Below are positions 1-11,636 of a stretch of DNA of 64,000 nt, piece after piece. Source of the stretch: Meconema thalassinum (lineage: Eukaryota > Arthropoda > Insecta > Orthoptera > Tettigoniidae). Where the stretch lies: positions 124,779,572-124,843,571 of the forward strand of contig OX336389.2 in assembly GCA_946902985.2 (NCBI GenBank). Direction: 5' to 3'. How positions within the stretch are numbered: the stretch's first letter is position 1; every line of letters starts with the position of its first letter. The notes under the pieces are model-generated. The model worked only from the letters and a program-made list of their open reading frames with translations, was not told where the DNA came from and did not search any database. Both the position numbers and the translations under genes were made by a program.

Positions 1-2342
1 TGGACGTCGTAGGACGCCAATTTCTGTCTATTGCTAAACGTGACTGTAGTAATCTCAAGGCTACTTTGTTTAACCCTATCTGGGGTGATTTTCAAGTCTT
101 AGCAGACTCCTGTTATGGCAAACTGATGCCATGGTCATGATTCTTTAACTGCACTTATTGCAGCCAGTCAATGTTACGCCCCTGACTTCATCGTTTGGGT
201 AAATCGACTGTAATTACCAGTTTTGTAACTGCATTTATATTTCATTCAAGATGTGCTCAGAAGCCATCCAGGTCAAGGGTAGACCTTGCAAGTAAAAGGG
301 ACGTTTCGTTGTAGCCTAGCATCGAACCCAGTTCCCAACGTATCATTAAGCAAATCCAGCAGAGTGGTGTTTGCGCCATAATATTGTTTTGTTAGTGTCA
401 AGTGTAATGACACGTGATTTATTTGAATGTTTGATACAAGAAACAAATTAAGTGTTTTATCGTATGAGAGCAACGAGCTCCAGCAATGAGTGACATTGCT
501 ATCTTTTAAACGTCTTTGCTATGAAAGACAGAGTTATATGTTTGTATTCAGCTTTATAGCGTGCTTTTAATGCACACATTCTTCGAGGTTTATAACCTAT
601 GGTAAAGGTATTATTATGAGGCCAGTTTTACAGTTATTTTCTTGCTTAAATTGCCGGCCCAGTCAACGTGTTGTGTCTAATAGTGCAGGGAGCCTGCAAC
701 TTGCTGTGACAAAGACAGGTTTGTGAATATTTCCCAGCGCACGAGTGAGAGCGCTTGCTTCTAAGTGAGACAGACTTATTTTAACACAGGACGCAATGCT
801 TGTAGCATTCTTTCTTTTTCATTGCATTGATAGCTCATGGAACCCAGTGTCCACTTCTGTGTCTGAGCACATGTTCTGTAGATTGTCATTTGTTAGTTAA
901 ACGCCTTTTGCGTGTACCGTTGTTTCGACGAGTACAGTTATGTCAGGTTTCTTATATTATGTTGGAGGCTAGCCCCGTGAAGAGGGTTTTTTCATGTATG
1001 AAGGTATTTTCTGTACCATATCCGGGACTGTTCCCGTGGACCAGATATTTAGGGAGGGTAACTGATGTGTCCAGGTCCGTCCCAGAGTTATTGAACGCGA
1101 GCTGTGCGCCGCTGGTAACTTGTGTTATTGTGTGTCCGAGTTGTTATTGCTAGTTGATTGTATTCCGACTTTTGAGTCGAGGCTTTTTGGCAGAGATGAT
1201 CTCGCGGAGACGCTCCTTGCCAGGCTTGTCAACTGTTATTCGCCATAAACCAACGATAATCTAAACCGACATCTTAACAATAAAACGCATAATTTTGATA
1301 AACAAAATATAACTAACGAATCCTTTCTATTTAACCTTGTTCATTTGCATTTGGAACCTGCTGACATAGCCGTGCCAATGAAAGTATTTCCTGGAGGAAA
1401 TGACTTTAGGACAGCTGACACTGTTTGTAGCGACTGAAGCTTGCTCGAACCTTTAGTTCGTAGCTGGTGGAGCGCAGGCCATACGATGTTAGACGTAGTC
1501 TTCACTACGCAGTCGTCACCGTAATTACACACGTTAAATGACTATGGCTTACAAACAGTAAACCAAGGTGTAGGTAGGCTTTGAATAAAACTGTGGTCTT
1601 GTATTTATTGATTTATTGATGTAAAAGTGTACAAATCCTCCATGTCACCTTTTGTGTGCTGATTAGCACCTAGTTTGTAAGGATGTCTTAGATGTTTTTT
1701 TATGGCTTGTCACATAGCTTTGATTGTAATTGTTTGATATTACGGACGTCACCGCCGTAAATTTTGTAATTAATTGATAGAACTTAGCTAGATGGATTAA
1801 TATTAAATGTAAATGTGGAAATGGTATCATCCTAACCTAGATTTGTTTTGCTATCCTGTTAAATGTAAATTCCGATATTAGCTTGATCTTGTAACTTGAC
1901 CTAGGGTTTTTCGCCGTACCATTTTCCTAGTGTTGCTGTTGTTGCTTTAATAATTGTGAGATAGGTCTGTCGCGAGGGTTTACTGTAACTTTTCAGGTAG
2001 GGACCTGCTCTTTATTTTTGATTATTTATTAGTTTGCGGATTAGCCGATAGAAACCCTCCGAACTAGGATAGGGGTTTGTTGAATTTAAAATAAATTTTC
2101 ACGATGTTTTACATAAGTCTGGATGTTTCCTTTCTCAGTCTAGCTTTTAAGGTGAACCTTTCCTTAGGCAGTCTATGACCTTTGTCACCATGTACCACCA
2201 TCCCCGTGGATGATGGATTCTCGTGCCGCTTTGGCCTGTTTGGAAGTTCACCTGATCCTCTCGGCAAATAGGTCCGCCGGATGAGATGTTAGGGAAGTCA
2301 TTTCGGTTGTTGGCTGTCCTGGCAGCTCCTCTGACGGGCACA
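1..2342 (+). mobile_element. Third copy of the long Ty3/gypsy LTR, cut by window edge
   Basis: This stretch is the reverse complement of most of the two long LTRs at 22318-26082 and 32380-36184. The first bases here match the inverted sequence near 24610, and the copy ends at 2342 with GACGGGCACA, matching the inverted LTR terminus GACGGGCTCA. No primer-binding sequence follows, so this is a 3' LTR or a solo LTR whose other end lies outside the window. It differs from the inner pair clearly more than they differ from each other, so it is probably an older insertion. ORFs inside it are not conserved genes. Confidence 0.9.
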
Positions 2343-2520
2343 ATATGAAGAGACTTGAAATAAGGTACTATTCCAACATTTCCCTGAAGAGAGTGTGGAA
2401 AATCCTGGCTAGAAACCACATTCAGGATAGCCGCGTTCAGCACCGGGATTCGAACCTCCGATCTCTGAACTTGTTGCAGCTCCCCCCATCACGGTCGTGG
2501 TGAGCGATTTAATTCATCGC
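2343..2520 (-). mobile_element. tRNA-derived SINE fragment
   Basis: Directly abuts the LTR end. On the minus strand it carries a B-box-like GGTTCGAATCC (about 2445-2455) followed by the core seen in other SINEs of this window, with paired AAACCAC and GGTACTATTCC motifs. The A box is poorly preserved. The 3' part probably ends at the LTR junction. Confidence 0.55.
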
Positions 2521-3530
2521 ATTAACTTCAAGATATATAAATCGCACTAAACGTTCCTCGGCTGTGATTGAAACTGACTACTTGGGCGAACTTCATATTT
2601 TTATTGGAATGTGACCGTGATTAGAGGGAACTATTTAATTCTAGTTGATTATTAACAGTGGCGTAACTACGGGTGGTGATTAGGAGGTTCAATAAAAATA
2701 TGTTATTCGATGATTTTTTAAATTTTATTTTGAATAAAACCAGCCTTCGGATTGATGACAAATGACAGGATTATGTATGTTTATATTTATTAATTCTAGA
2801 ACATTTCTATTTACCTGTGAAAAACGTTTAGTGTTATCTAAACTTGCTTAAGCTAACCTGTTCATTTTCTTGCTTTTGCACATTGATAGGTGCAAATGAA
2901 TTGTATCAAACGTTATCGACATCAAACACGAAAACGAGTAACTTTGCTTTCATTGATTATGTCTCGATTTCCCTCTGCAAAAAAGCAAAACAAATAAAAA
3001 AGAAACGAAAAGGAAAAGGAAATCAAAAATAAAGGTATCAAACAACAAACACAAAACCAAAGAACACAAAGCAAAAACAAAACAAAAATAACGCAAAAAA
3101 GCATTAAGAAAGAATCAAATGCAAAAACAAACTGAAAATCAAAACCAAAAACACACGCAAAACTTAAAACAAAAGAGAGATAAAAAGAAACTGAAAAACA
3201 ATATTGAAAATAATTGTTCTGTCCTATAGAGAGTTTTTCACACCTAGTAAGTACATAACGTTCTTCATAGCTTATTGACTCCACTCATCCCCCTCCAGAA
3301 GCCAACCCTGGTTACGCCACTGATGAGTTGCTCGCCTCTTGCGTTTAATGCGAGTCGTGAAGCATACCTAGAGGTTTATGAAGTATAAAATTGAATGGGC
3401 ACTACGATATCAAACGAACGGTTGGTTGTTAGGTTTACTTACTGTTTTCTGCAACCACACACGTTTTCATGAACGTTGCATCCGATAAGAAAAGTTTTCA
3501 AGATAGAAAATAACAATTCCCTAGGTCAAG
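2521..3530. other. Intergenic, no gene seen; A-rich tract at 2980-3200
   Basis: No recognisable gene. About 2980-3200 is a low-complexity A-rich, purine-biased tract (AAAACAAA and AAAGAAAC words). The 120-residue minus-strand ORF through it (Phe/Cys/Leu-rich) is an effect of composition. Confidence 0.6.
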
Positions 3531-3532
3531 CC

Positions 3533-3569
<37 letters not shown>
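3533..3569. repeat. (GTAA)n microsatellite
   Basis: About nine perfect copies of a 4-bp unit immediately before a retroposon copy. Confidence 0.95.
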
Positions 3570-3576
3570 CTGACAC

Positions 3577-4320
3577 ATGATGATGATAATAATTGTTGTT
3601 TTAAGGGGCCTAACATCTAGGTTATCGGTCCCTAATGGTTTGGGTGATCGTGAAGATGATAATGAAATGTAAACTATAACTAAAACTAACTACTAACTTA
3701 TATACTAGAAGAAGAAATGGAAAACAAAAGGAGAATAAGGCAAATAAAGGACAGGAGGAAAAGAAATGCCCTCAACCCTCGAAGAATACGGATTGAGTGA
3801 CTTGGAAGGAAGGAGAGCCATAAAAGACAGATAGGAAAGTCAAAGAGGAGAGGGTCCGCCCCACAGGTAATGGATAAAAGGGGGAAAACTGGACCCAGTT
3901 CAGGAATCCCTCGGGGTCGTGAACTCCTGAACTCAACAGGCGTGAGCCCCTGAGTGTGTAGCAATATCTAGGGTGCACCACAAGTGGTGGGGTACATACA
4001 CCCTGCCTCCTTGAGGGCCTTGAGCACAAGGCAGGAGGTAAAAGGAAAAGACAAAGAAGGCTGACCCCTCGCAGAAGGAGGGTATCAGAAAAGATGAGAC
4101 AAGGGCCAATTAAGGCGGGAAAGGAAGAGACTCCCTAGGCCTCGAATACCCTAATACCGTCGGGGTGGGAAGAGAACAAGAGTTGACCAAGTGAGGTCGA
4201 CAGGAAAGAAGACGGAGAGGAGCCCAGCACAAGTAAGTGGAAACAATGCCGGACTCAGCTGGGGCCCCGTGGTCGCCAACCCACGTCCCACTAGATGTGA
4301 ACCCCAGGGGGGGGGGGGCT
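3577..4320 (-). mobile_element. ~726-bp retroposon family, copy 1
   Basis: Same family as 10024-10727 and the full-length 47694-48419 copy. On the minus strand the element starts with CCCC(C)AGGGG, followed by two related GC-rich modules (GGTTGGCGACCACGG and GAGTTCGGGAGTTGGCGA types), and ends with GGCCCCTTAAAACAAC followed by an (ATC)n-like tail. A tail of this kind and a TSD on the third copy indicate target-primed reverse transcription. No RT is encoded, so it is non-autonomous or derived from a LINE. The 5' end merges into an 11-G run here. Confidence 0.75.
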
Positions 4321-4920
4321 GACAAATGAGGACAAAGAGATGAGTTAAGGGGTCTGGTACAGCTTAGCCCCTTCAAAAGCTAACAATTTTAAACACTTTT
4401 ATCTCCACATATATACGAAATAAACTATGTACTGTACATGAAAACTGCCTCATGTGTAGAGTACATATGCAATTTTAGAAACTGTCATGAGCACAGTTAT
4501 ACATTTAAAACAATTCATAATGGTGACTGTAGAGTTGTCGAGTTTCACCGTTTCCCGGGTAAGTGAAACAAATATTAAGGGGGGAGGTACACTTTTCGCA
4601 TGACAATGTCTACGAAGTCAAAAAAATATATATCTCATAAACAATATGCTGCTAAGAAATAAAACTTTGCAGGATTATTAAAAACAGTTCACTCATTAGA
4701 ATGCGAAAACACATTTTACAATATGCTTGCAGTCATGCATTATCATACCCCCAAACTTTCAGCTGTTTTTTATACAGTCGGACAGCGTTTACATGATAAG
4801 TACCCTACAATTTAAAACATTTATATGAAGTTTTCTTTGATCTGTTGGTGACATTGACGGCTACAATATACACCAATACACATATTCAGGATATTTTCTT
4901 GTTTTACTTTTGTTGAGAAA
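4321..4920. other. Intergenic, nothing recognised
   Basis: AT-rich sequence with no coding, RNA or repeat structure that I can support. Confidence 0.5.
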
Positions 4921-6025
4921 AAAGAAGTTCCGTAACGAACTAAAGAGCCTACTTTTCTTAAAATTAAGATTCATGCCAATGATTAATCTACAGTATATGA
5001 ACCTATCCAGAATAATGACGAAATTAAGTTGGTAATATCGAAATGTCTAATTAGTTCGAAATATACCTGGTATAATGTAGCCTAATAGATCAATACAAGC
5101 CCTGGTGACTGAATATATTATTAGTTCCATCTCTTAAGGTACAGAATACAGAATTTGGTTGAAGTCCAATGGACGTTACATGCAGTAAGACATTGGATCT
5201 ATCAGCACGCGTAAAAGCATGTTGGCAACAATGTCATGCGTGTGCTGGTCAGAAATAATCTGAAATATTATGATATCTTGTTGTGCCAATTTTGGATGAA
5301 ATCCATTTGTTAGTATAGAATTTACATGTATTTTAAAATTGGACATATCAGCAGGCATAGAATCATGTTGGCAGCACTAACTTATATGAATTACTCCAAA
5401 TTAATCTAAAATGTCAGGTACTATACGTGTGCATAGTTTAAAGCTGTCGACTTGCATACTTTCTGATATATTGGTATTTGGATTTAAAAAATAGAACAGT
5501 TATTAACAGTTGGCAGCCCTGGTGGCTCTTAAGAATACGCTCAGTCATATGTGTTTATGTACACGTATTACATAAAAAAATTGGTTGAAATCCAATTAAT
5601 AGTGTAGAAGTTATATGCATTTAAAAGTGGGACCTATCAGAAGGCTTAACATTATCTTGGCAACACTGTCATGTATGGCCTCCTGGCAATTAAACTGAAA
5701 TAGTATTATCTACATGTGTGCCAATTTTGGAATAGCTCCCATGCATACTTTCCAAGATATCCAACATGGAGCTCAAATTTCTAGTACTTTTTTCAGCAGT
5801 TGATAGCACTGACAGCATTTTCAAATATGGGCTTGATATGTTCCGGTATACATCTTTACTCATACTAAATTTGGTTCCGATTTCTGCAGCCGTTTAGGAG
5901 TTGATAGGCGGGGGGGGGGGGGGGGCGCAGACAGAAGGACAGACAGACAGACACACATTTTCTCGGATCGATCTCATAAGTCTACTTTTTCCTCATTTTT
6001 GCAAAATGTGAAAAGTAGGCTAAAC
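4921..6025 (+). mobile_element. Non-autonomous element with AGCCTACTTT ends, copy A
   Basis: Begins near AGAAGTTCCGTAACGAACTA then AGCCTACTTT, and ends with GAAAAGTAGGCTAA, so the termini are short inverted repeats (AGCCTACTTTT / AAAAGTAGGCT). The interior contains degenerate direct repeats, each with a TTGAAATCCAAT-like and GGACCTATCAG-like phrase and a GTTGGCAGC phrase (about 5160, 5290, 5590). Near the 3' end are GTTTAGGAGTTGATAGG, a G-run and a CAGA microsatellite. The same architecture recurs at 44012-45442, and a short end fragment lies at about 50600-50753. No transposase is encoded. Confidence 0.75.
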
Positions 6026-6560
6026 GTATTCTCTTAAATGGGAAATATGCTTGATACACAAAATCTTCGTATTAGTACAATACATAATCATGGAAAATTT
6101 CATTGAGATATCTGGAATAGTATTTGAGTTATCAAGTACCTAAGGGTAGAATTTAAGGAGACTACTTAAGCGACAGCATTTAGGGGCATATCTCTGGAAG
6201 TATTGAAAATCTTTTCATTACGTTTTCACCAAATGAAAGACAAAAGATAATGTATTTAAAAATATATATTTTACCCTGAAAGGTGTTTGCTCTGTTTATT
6301 GGAAGTTATCTATCGAGCGAGTGAGAGCAAAATGCAAGTGTCACAAAGAAAAGAAAAGAAAAGAAAAGAAAAGAAAAAATCTAAGGAGTGAAAAGAAATG
6401 AAAAGAAAAGTGAAAACCTAAATCTATCCATAGAGCTGCGGTCAAAACCAGACAAAGGAACAAAACAAACTCTACAATCATTAGGCTTAAGTACCAGCTC
6501 ACCGCATTAGTGTATAAGAGCTACCCTTGACACCTTCATGGGGAAACAAGTTTATTTTAT
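6026..6560. other. Intergenic; (AAAGA)n at about 6349-6378
   Basis: No gene recognised. A short pentanucleotide microsatellite is present. Otherwise this is AT-rich sequence of unknown origin. Confidence 0.5.
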
Positions 6561-6566
6561 TTATCA

Positions 6567-6876
6567 CTAGCAACCCGCCCCGGCTATACGAATAAGTGTT
6601 GTTACGTTTTCATTTCTTCCAACAATTTCCATTCGGTGGCGATTTATATTACTACCTTCGGGTTGAGTTAACGAGCTTGCGAGCAAGGCGATCACCCCAG
6701 CTTCGGCCAGCATCAAACTGTCGAGTCGTGTCTAGTTAAGACTTGATACAAGAGTATATGAGTTTGGAGTTTCGCTGTTCACCTCGGCTTTTCTGAATTA
6801 AGTCTGGGACCTGCCGTCCGTGCGCCTTTTAAGCGTACGCTGGGTGAACCTTTGAAGATACGGGGCGGGTTGCTAG
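6567..6876. mobile_element. 310-bp repeat with perfect 16-bp inverted ends
   Basis: The ends are CTAGCAACCCGCCCCG and its exact reverse complement, flanked on both sides by TATCA (6562-6566 and 6877-6881), a candidate 5-bp target duplication. Interior phrases (AACTGTCGAGTCGTG, GTCCGTGCGC, TTACGCTGGG) recur in a larger, rearranged relative at about 17810-18485. No coding capacity. Superfamily is not determined. Confidence 0.7.
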
Positions 6877-6954
6877 TATCATATAAAAAGTCAGTCAACA
6901 GCGGTATATAGCTTCAGTTTTCCACTGAGTAGGCCTATTTATATTTGTTGTTAT

Positions 6955-7215
6955 GATTTATTTAGGGGCTTTAGTGGTCATGTAGCCCCGTATACTTGAG
7001 TGCGTGTACAATCTGTCTGATAACTTTTAACATTGCGATGGCTTAACCAGTGTGTGTATTTGTGGATTTGGTTGGGAAGCAGTTGTGTCCTTAACGTAGG
7101 TACCAATTGCCTGGAGTGGAAGTGGGAAACCACTGAAAACCAATTCTAAGATAGCTGTGCTAGGATTCGATCCCACCTTTCCTCAGTTTTGCCTCACGAG
7201 GCTAACAAGGGGACC
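6955..7215 (-). mobile_element. SINE fragment (GTAGCCCCGTGTACTTG type)
   Basis: Shares GGGGCTTT and GTAGCCCCGTATACTTG with 8708-8985, 9398-9750 and 51895-52010, and the core GGAAACCACTGAAAACCA. On the minus strand it runs towards the 3' end at about 6955. The tRNA-like head is missing. Confidence 0.6.
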
Positions 7216-7276
7216 ACGCTTACTCGTCATCACCGTTTCGTTCAAATTCATGGTATATGCAGAGCTTGGGCAGACA

Positions 7277-7327
7277 TGATGATGATAATTGTTGTTTTAA
7301 GGGGCCTAACATCTAGGTTATCGGGGA
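7277..7327 (-). mobile_element. ~50-bp 5'-truncated retroposon copy
   Basis: Only the last ~50 bp of the 726-bp retroposon family are present (ATGATGATAATTGTTGTTTT to ATCGG on the plus strand). Sharp loss of similarity beyond 7327 fits a severely 5'-truncated insertion. Confidence 0.65.
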
Positions 7328-7374
7328 GAAATGAAAGTGACAGACGTGGGAGCTCCAGATGGTCAAATGTTCAG

Positions 7375-7690
7375 GGGAAAAAAAGTCCACCTTGTGGAGT
7401 AGCGGCTAGAGGTCAGGGTTCGATTCCTGGCTCAGCCAAGAAATTTAATTCGTCTGAGGGCAGGAACGGGGTCCACTCAGCCTCCTGAGGCAAACTTGAG
7501 GAGAGGTTGGTTTGATTCCCACCTCAGACATCCTGGAAGTGGTTTTCCGTGGTTTGTTACTTCTACTCTAAGTGAATGCCTGGATGGTTCCTAACTTAAA
7601 GCCACGGCCGCTTTCCTTCCCAATCCTCACCAGAATTACAAACACATTTACTAATTACAGCCATCACAATAGCACAGGTTATCAAACAAA
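7375..7690 (+). mobile_element. tRNA-derived SINE
   Basis: The head contains a box-A-like GTGGAGTAGCGGCTAGAGG and box B GGTTCGATTCC (about 7418-7428), followed by CAGCCAAGAAATTTAATTC. The shared core (GGTTTTCCGTGGTTTG and GCCACGGCCGCTTTCC) follows at about 7540-7620. The 3' part matches the AATTACAGCCATCACAAT phrase also seen at about 51890. This is not a functional tRNA gene, because no cloverleaf can be closed. Confidence 0.65.
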
Positions 7691-8700
7691 ACTTCACACT
7701 CACTGAAGTACACAGAGTCCATAAAACTGAAACAACAATAACAACTCTTACCTAGGAAGCTCTTAGTTCGATTCTCTGCTCTAAGATATGTTGCGAGAAC
7801 AACAATATTGGGTGGCATAAGCCTCGTGAGAACGATTCAGAAGCTGATTGATAGGAGAAGCAGTATCCCATGGCCTAAAACCAATGTGATTCAACTGAGA
7901 GTGTCAACACGCTTTGCAGTCAACCTTGTGTTTTAGCGGAACACTGAGCCCAAACGTGGTGTTCAATATGTTTTTTAAATAAATGGTAGTACTTACATAA
8001 CAATAAGATGAGTTTGCTGTAAAGTAGAATGCGAGTCCAGAAGTTGATGACAATCATCTTGCGCTAAGCAGTGTAGTAGAAACTCAAAAGTAATGTCTTG
8101 AACAATGATTTATTTACTATCTAAACTTCCACACTAATAGCAAATGGTAACTTATGCCTTTATAAAAAGAAATGTGATAACAATTATTTTCACTTTATTA
8201 TTAATGATATTTAAAAAAAACGTAGTGGAAAAGCACTGTTGAGTGCAAAACAACGACTTCCTACTGCTTCTTATTGACTCTTTTTAATAATATTTATTTT
8301 AATAGAATATTACAGTATATTGAAGTTCTCACGTTCTTTTAAATTGAATAACTCGTTGATTATAAGTATGGGTAAACAATTCCCTTCATCCCCTTGTCAC
8401 GTCACAATCAGGAACTGCACTGACCGCTACCAACGGATCAGACATCACTTACGCTATCCCTCTTCTCTCCCGCGGGTAATTTTATCTGTCTCGTGTGCTT
8501 CCGAGCTCTATCTCTCTCTCTCTCTCTCTCACCTGCACTGTGCAGCTTCAATGTCAACAAAAGCAATACGTCCCGCCACGCACGTTGGAAAAACAGGCCA
8601 AGGGCGAGAGAATATAGGGCAGGGAGGTTCATTATTGTGCGCATGCCCCTAGTTCAGCTTAACATTTGTAGCGCCATTTCTAGGGACATTCAATTTGATG
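7691..8700. other. Intergenic; (TC)n at about 8509-8530
   Basis: No gene recognised. A short TC microsatellite is present, and the overlapping ORFs on both strands around it are compositional. Confidence 0.5.
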
Positions 8701-8707
8701 TGTTTTG

Positions 8708-8985
8708 TTGTTTCATTTGAGGGGCTTGGACATGTTGATCATATAACCCCGTGTACTTGGGTTTGTGTGTGTGTGTGTGTGTGTGTGTGTAATTTTGTTA
8801 GGAACCCTCCCAGCATTCGCCTGGGGGTAGAAGGGGGGAAACCATGGGAAACCATTTCCAGGATGACTAAGGTGGGAATCGAACCCACCTCTTTGCAGTT
8901 TTGCCTCACGAGGCTTAGTGTATCCCGAGTTTCCAGCCCTCAGACCAGAATTAACATTTATTAGCAGAGCAGGGAACCGAACCCG
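8708..8985 (-). mobile_element. SINE with internal (GT)n
   Basis: Minus-strand member of the CCCCGTGTACTTGGG family. It has an expanded GT microsatellite (8763-8790), the AAACCATGGGAAACCA core, then TTTTGCCTCACGAGGC and a head region with GGTTCGGTTCCC as a degenerate B box. Confidence 0.6.
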
Positions 8986-9094
8986 GACCTCCGGAGAGAA
9001 TGCTGGAGCAATATAGAGGGGTACTTGGTTATAACCCGTAGCCTACGTACAGCTTATATCTAGTCCAAACATAGGCCTATTCTACCCGTGTATT

Positions 9095-9175
9095 CTGTGA
9101 CCTGATGACGATGATGATAACCATGAGGAAGATGATGATGATGACGATGATGATGACCATGATGATGATGATAAT
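9095..9175. repeat. Imperfect (GAT)n microsatellite
   Basis: GATGATGAC-type triplets. It may be the expanded tail of a 726-bp-family insertion, because ATTGTTGTTTTAAAG follows. Confidence 0.7.
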
Positions 9176-9397
9176 ATTGTTGTTTTAAAGAGCAAAACAC
9201 CTTCACACCTCTGAGATCATGCGGTGATAATTATTATTATTTATTTTCACAGCATCTTAAATATGTACATACATTGTGAGTTGAGCATAAAATACCGTTA
9301 ACACAGCCGTGTCTCTGCCACCACATTAACTTATATACAAAATATACATTCACATAAACACACAGTTAAAATGTACAACCAGTAATCGTTAATGTTG

Positions 9398-9752
9398 TTG
9401 TAAATTATTTTAGGGGCTTTTGTGACATGTGGCCCCGTGTACTTGGGTGTGTGCAGAATTAGGCTGATAACCTGTATCAGTGTGATGTCTGTACTACTGT
9501 GTATATGAAATTAAGGTAAGATTTGGGTGGGAAGCGGCCGTGGCCTTAAGTTAGGTACCATCCCGGCATTTACCTGAGTAGAAATTGGAAACCACGGAAA
9601 AACACTTCAAGGATGGCTCTTCTCAGTTTTGCCTCACGAGATTGAGTGTACCTCGTTCAATCCCTCAGACCAGAATTAAATTTCTTGGCAGAGCCGGGAA
9701 TCAAACCCGGGCCTCTGCGTTGAACGATAGCCACTACGCAACGAGGCGGAAC
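9398..9752 (-). mobile_element. tRNA-derived SINE, near full length
   Basis: On the minus strand the head at about 9690-9750 has a box-A-like TGCGTAGTGGCTA and box B GGTTTGATTCCC, then CTCTGCCAAGAAATTTAATTC. The body has the shared core (GGTTTCCAATTTC, GGTACC, GGCCACGGCCGCTTCCC) and ends with GGGGCCACATGTCAC-like sequence. This is the best preserved member of the family also seen at 6955, 7375 and 8708. Confidence 0.75.
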
Positions 9753-9829
9753 AACTAGTAATCACTTACCGTAGCTCTCAGGTGGCTTTTAAGCTTTGAT
9801 TTCTAGTTATGTCTGAAGGATGATTTTAC

Positions 9830-10023
9830 TTATATATCACCAGGAAGGGAGTTCCAGGTTTGCGCTGCGCGCTGGTAGTATGTGGTCTGGAATACAAGGT
9901 CACTCACTCCTTGTCCACGAGTTACGGATCTGTATCCTAGATGTAGGTGATGTAGGGGATTACTATTGTGGCACCAGTAAAACATTATTTTTAGGAACAT
10001 AAGATCTAAAAGTCGAAAGGTGA
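9830..10023 (-). pseudogene. LINE ORF2 C-terminal fragment, part 2
   Basis: The minus-strand translation contains RLLDLMFLKIM and, about 45 residues on, QRAAQTWNSLPGD. This resembles the C-terminal end of CR1/jockey-type non-LTR reverse transcriptases, where an RxLDLxFL-like segment is followed by a WNxLP-type motif. It is directly interrupted on its upstream side by a 726-bp-family insertion, and the homologous reading continues at 10733. It is too short and broken to function. Confidence 0.5.
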
Positions 10024-10727
10024 TGATCATGATAATTATTGTTTTAAGGGGCCTAACATCTAGGTTATCGGCCTATAATGGTTTGGGTGATTGTGAATGA
10101 TGAGATGAGAATGAAAACTATAACTAAATACAAACTTACAGACTAGAAGAAGAAAGGGTAAATAAAGGATAAGGCAAATAAATGACAGGAAGAAAAGAAA
10201 TGCCCTTAACCCTCGAAGACTGAGGATTTAGGGACTCGGAAAGAAGGAGAGCCATGAAAGGCGGATAGGAAAGGGAAAGAGGAGAGGAAAAACGGGACAA
10301 AACGGACCCAGCTCAGGAATCCCTCGGGGTCGCCAACTCCCGAACTCACCAGCCGTGAGCCCTTGAGGGTGTAGCACTTTCCAGGGTGCACCAGAAGTGG
10401 TGGGGCTACACACACCCTGCCTCCTTGAGAGCCTTGTGCAGAAGGCAGTAGATAACATGAAAAGAAAAAGAAGGCTGGCCCCTCGAAGAATGAAGGTAAC
10501 AGGAAAGATGAGACAAGGGCCAAGTAAGGCGGGAAAGTGAAAGACTCTCTAAATCTCGGATACCCTAATACCGTCGGGGTCGGAAGAGAACAAGAGTTGA
10601 CCAAGAGAGGTCGACAGGAAAGAAGACAGAGAGGAGCCCGGCACAATTAAGTGGAAGCAATGCCGGATTCAGCTGGGATCCCGTGGTCGCCAACCCACGT
10701 CCCACTAGGTGTGAGCCCCTGGGGGGA
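10024..10727 (-). mobile_element. ~726-bp retroposon family, copy 2 (near full length)
   Basis: Runs on the minus strand from TCCCCCCAGGGGCTCAC (10711-10727) to the tail ATTATCATGATCATCA (near 10024). It lies inside a LINE fragment whose two halves are on either side. Contains the two GC-rich modules described for copy 3 and no RT. The ORFs of 146 and 76 codons lack homology to anything I recognise. Confidence 0.75.
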
Positions 10728-10732
10728 TGTTT

Positions 10733-11000
10733 AAAGGTTTCAGATATTGGGAGTGAGAGCTCTTATGAGAATTTGAAGGAATTAATGAATTTTATGGCTC
10801 TGTTATCTAAGCTTTGAAGTCTCTTAATGTTTTCTTTCGAGGTTGGGTGTCATGCAAGTGCTCCGTATGTGATTATGGGTCGGTCCTTCGGCTGTAGGTC
10901 TGTATCTCCTTAGATTACGGAAGACAGTCCCTAGCAACCTCGATGCTTTCTTTGGACCTAACGACCTAACGTACTAACGTACTTCAGATCACTAGCAACA
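10733..11000 (-). pseudogene. LINE ORF2 C-terminal fragment, part 1
   Basis: Reading the minus strand with frame changes gives ITYGALA, then HPTSKENIKRLQSLDNRAIKFI (written here in two pieces). This matches the post-RT segment of CR1/jockey-type non-LTR elements, which have a YxSxxWxPxxxxxIxxLExxQxRAxRxI pattern. At least one stop and one frameshift are present. Upstream, KASRLLGTVFRNLR fits the preceding segment of the same family. It continues at 9830-10023 after the insertion. Confidence 0.5.
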
Positions 11001-11424
11001 GCCAAATCCAAAAGCGTGATACTGTTTGAGTGAGGGAACAGAGTATCTTTATAGATGGGGGAGGGAAAGAGGCTGAGAATTTCAGCACGTGTTATAGAGA
11101 TAATAGTGTGTTAGTGACAGAAACATTATTACCATCACATGAACTCGTGTAAAATAATCAATATTGTCACAACCCAGTGGTCGTTATTTACCAAATTTAT
11201 TTTTAAAAATAATAGTAATAATCAGTTATATTTGTTTCATTTCCTACTACACCAGGTGAGTCAGCTGCCCCTAATAATACTGTTTTATGCAGCCCAACTA
11301 ACGCGCGTTATCAGGAAGGTTGATATCTCTCTGCTTGCAACTCGTATGGTACTTATGCTCTTCAAGCATATCCCGCAAGCGACACTGAACCCTATTCCTT
11401 TTCCCCCGTATTATTTATGTATTG

Positions 11425-11625
11425 TAACGTTCTCGCTTGCTGAGCCCAAGGTTGCAGGTTCGAAACCTGGCGCAGTCAGCTGGCATTTGAGGGTGCGCAA
11501 ATGCGAGGGAGCCGTGTCAGTACATTTACTGGCACGTTAAAGATCCCCTTCGGGGCAAAATTCCGGCACCCCGGCGTCTCTAAAAACCAGTGTAGTTAAA
11601 AGGGACGTAAAACCAATAACATTAT
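11425..11625 (+). mobile_element. tRNA-derived SINE
   Basis: Box B GGTTCGAAACC at about 11456-11466 lies after CTTGCTGAGCCCAAGG. The body contains GGCACGTTAAAGATCCCCTTC and GGCACCCCGGCGTCTC, and a tail of AACATTATTATTATT follows. Related to the minus-strand copy at 54008-54192, which shares the TTAACGTGCC phrase. Confidence 0.65.
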
Positions 11626-11636
11626 TATTATTATTT

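Noticed and set aside
827..1153. 108-codon ORF near the window start
   Set aside because: It lies in an LTR, is not kept intact in the two other LTR copies, and has no domain.
2922..3284. 120-codon Phe/Leu/Cys-rich possible membrane protein
   Set aside because: Antisense of an A-rich low-complexity tract; composition alone explains the hydrophobic run.
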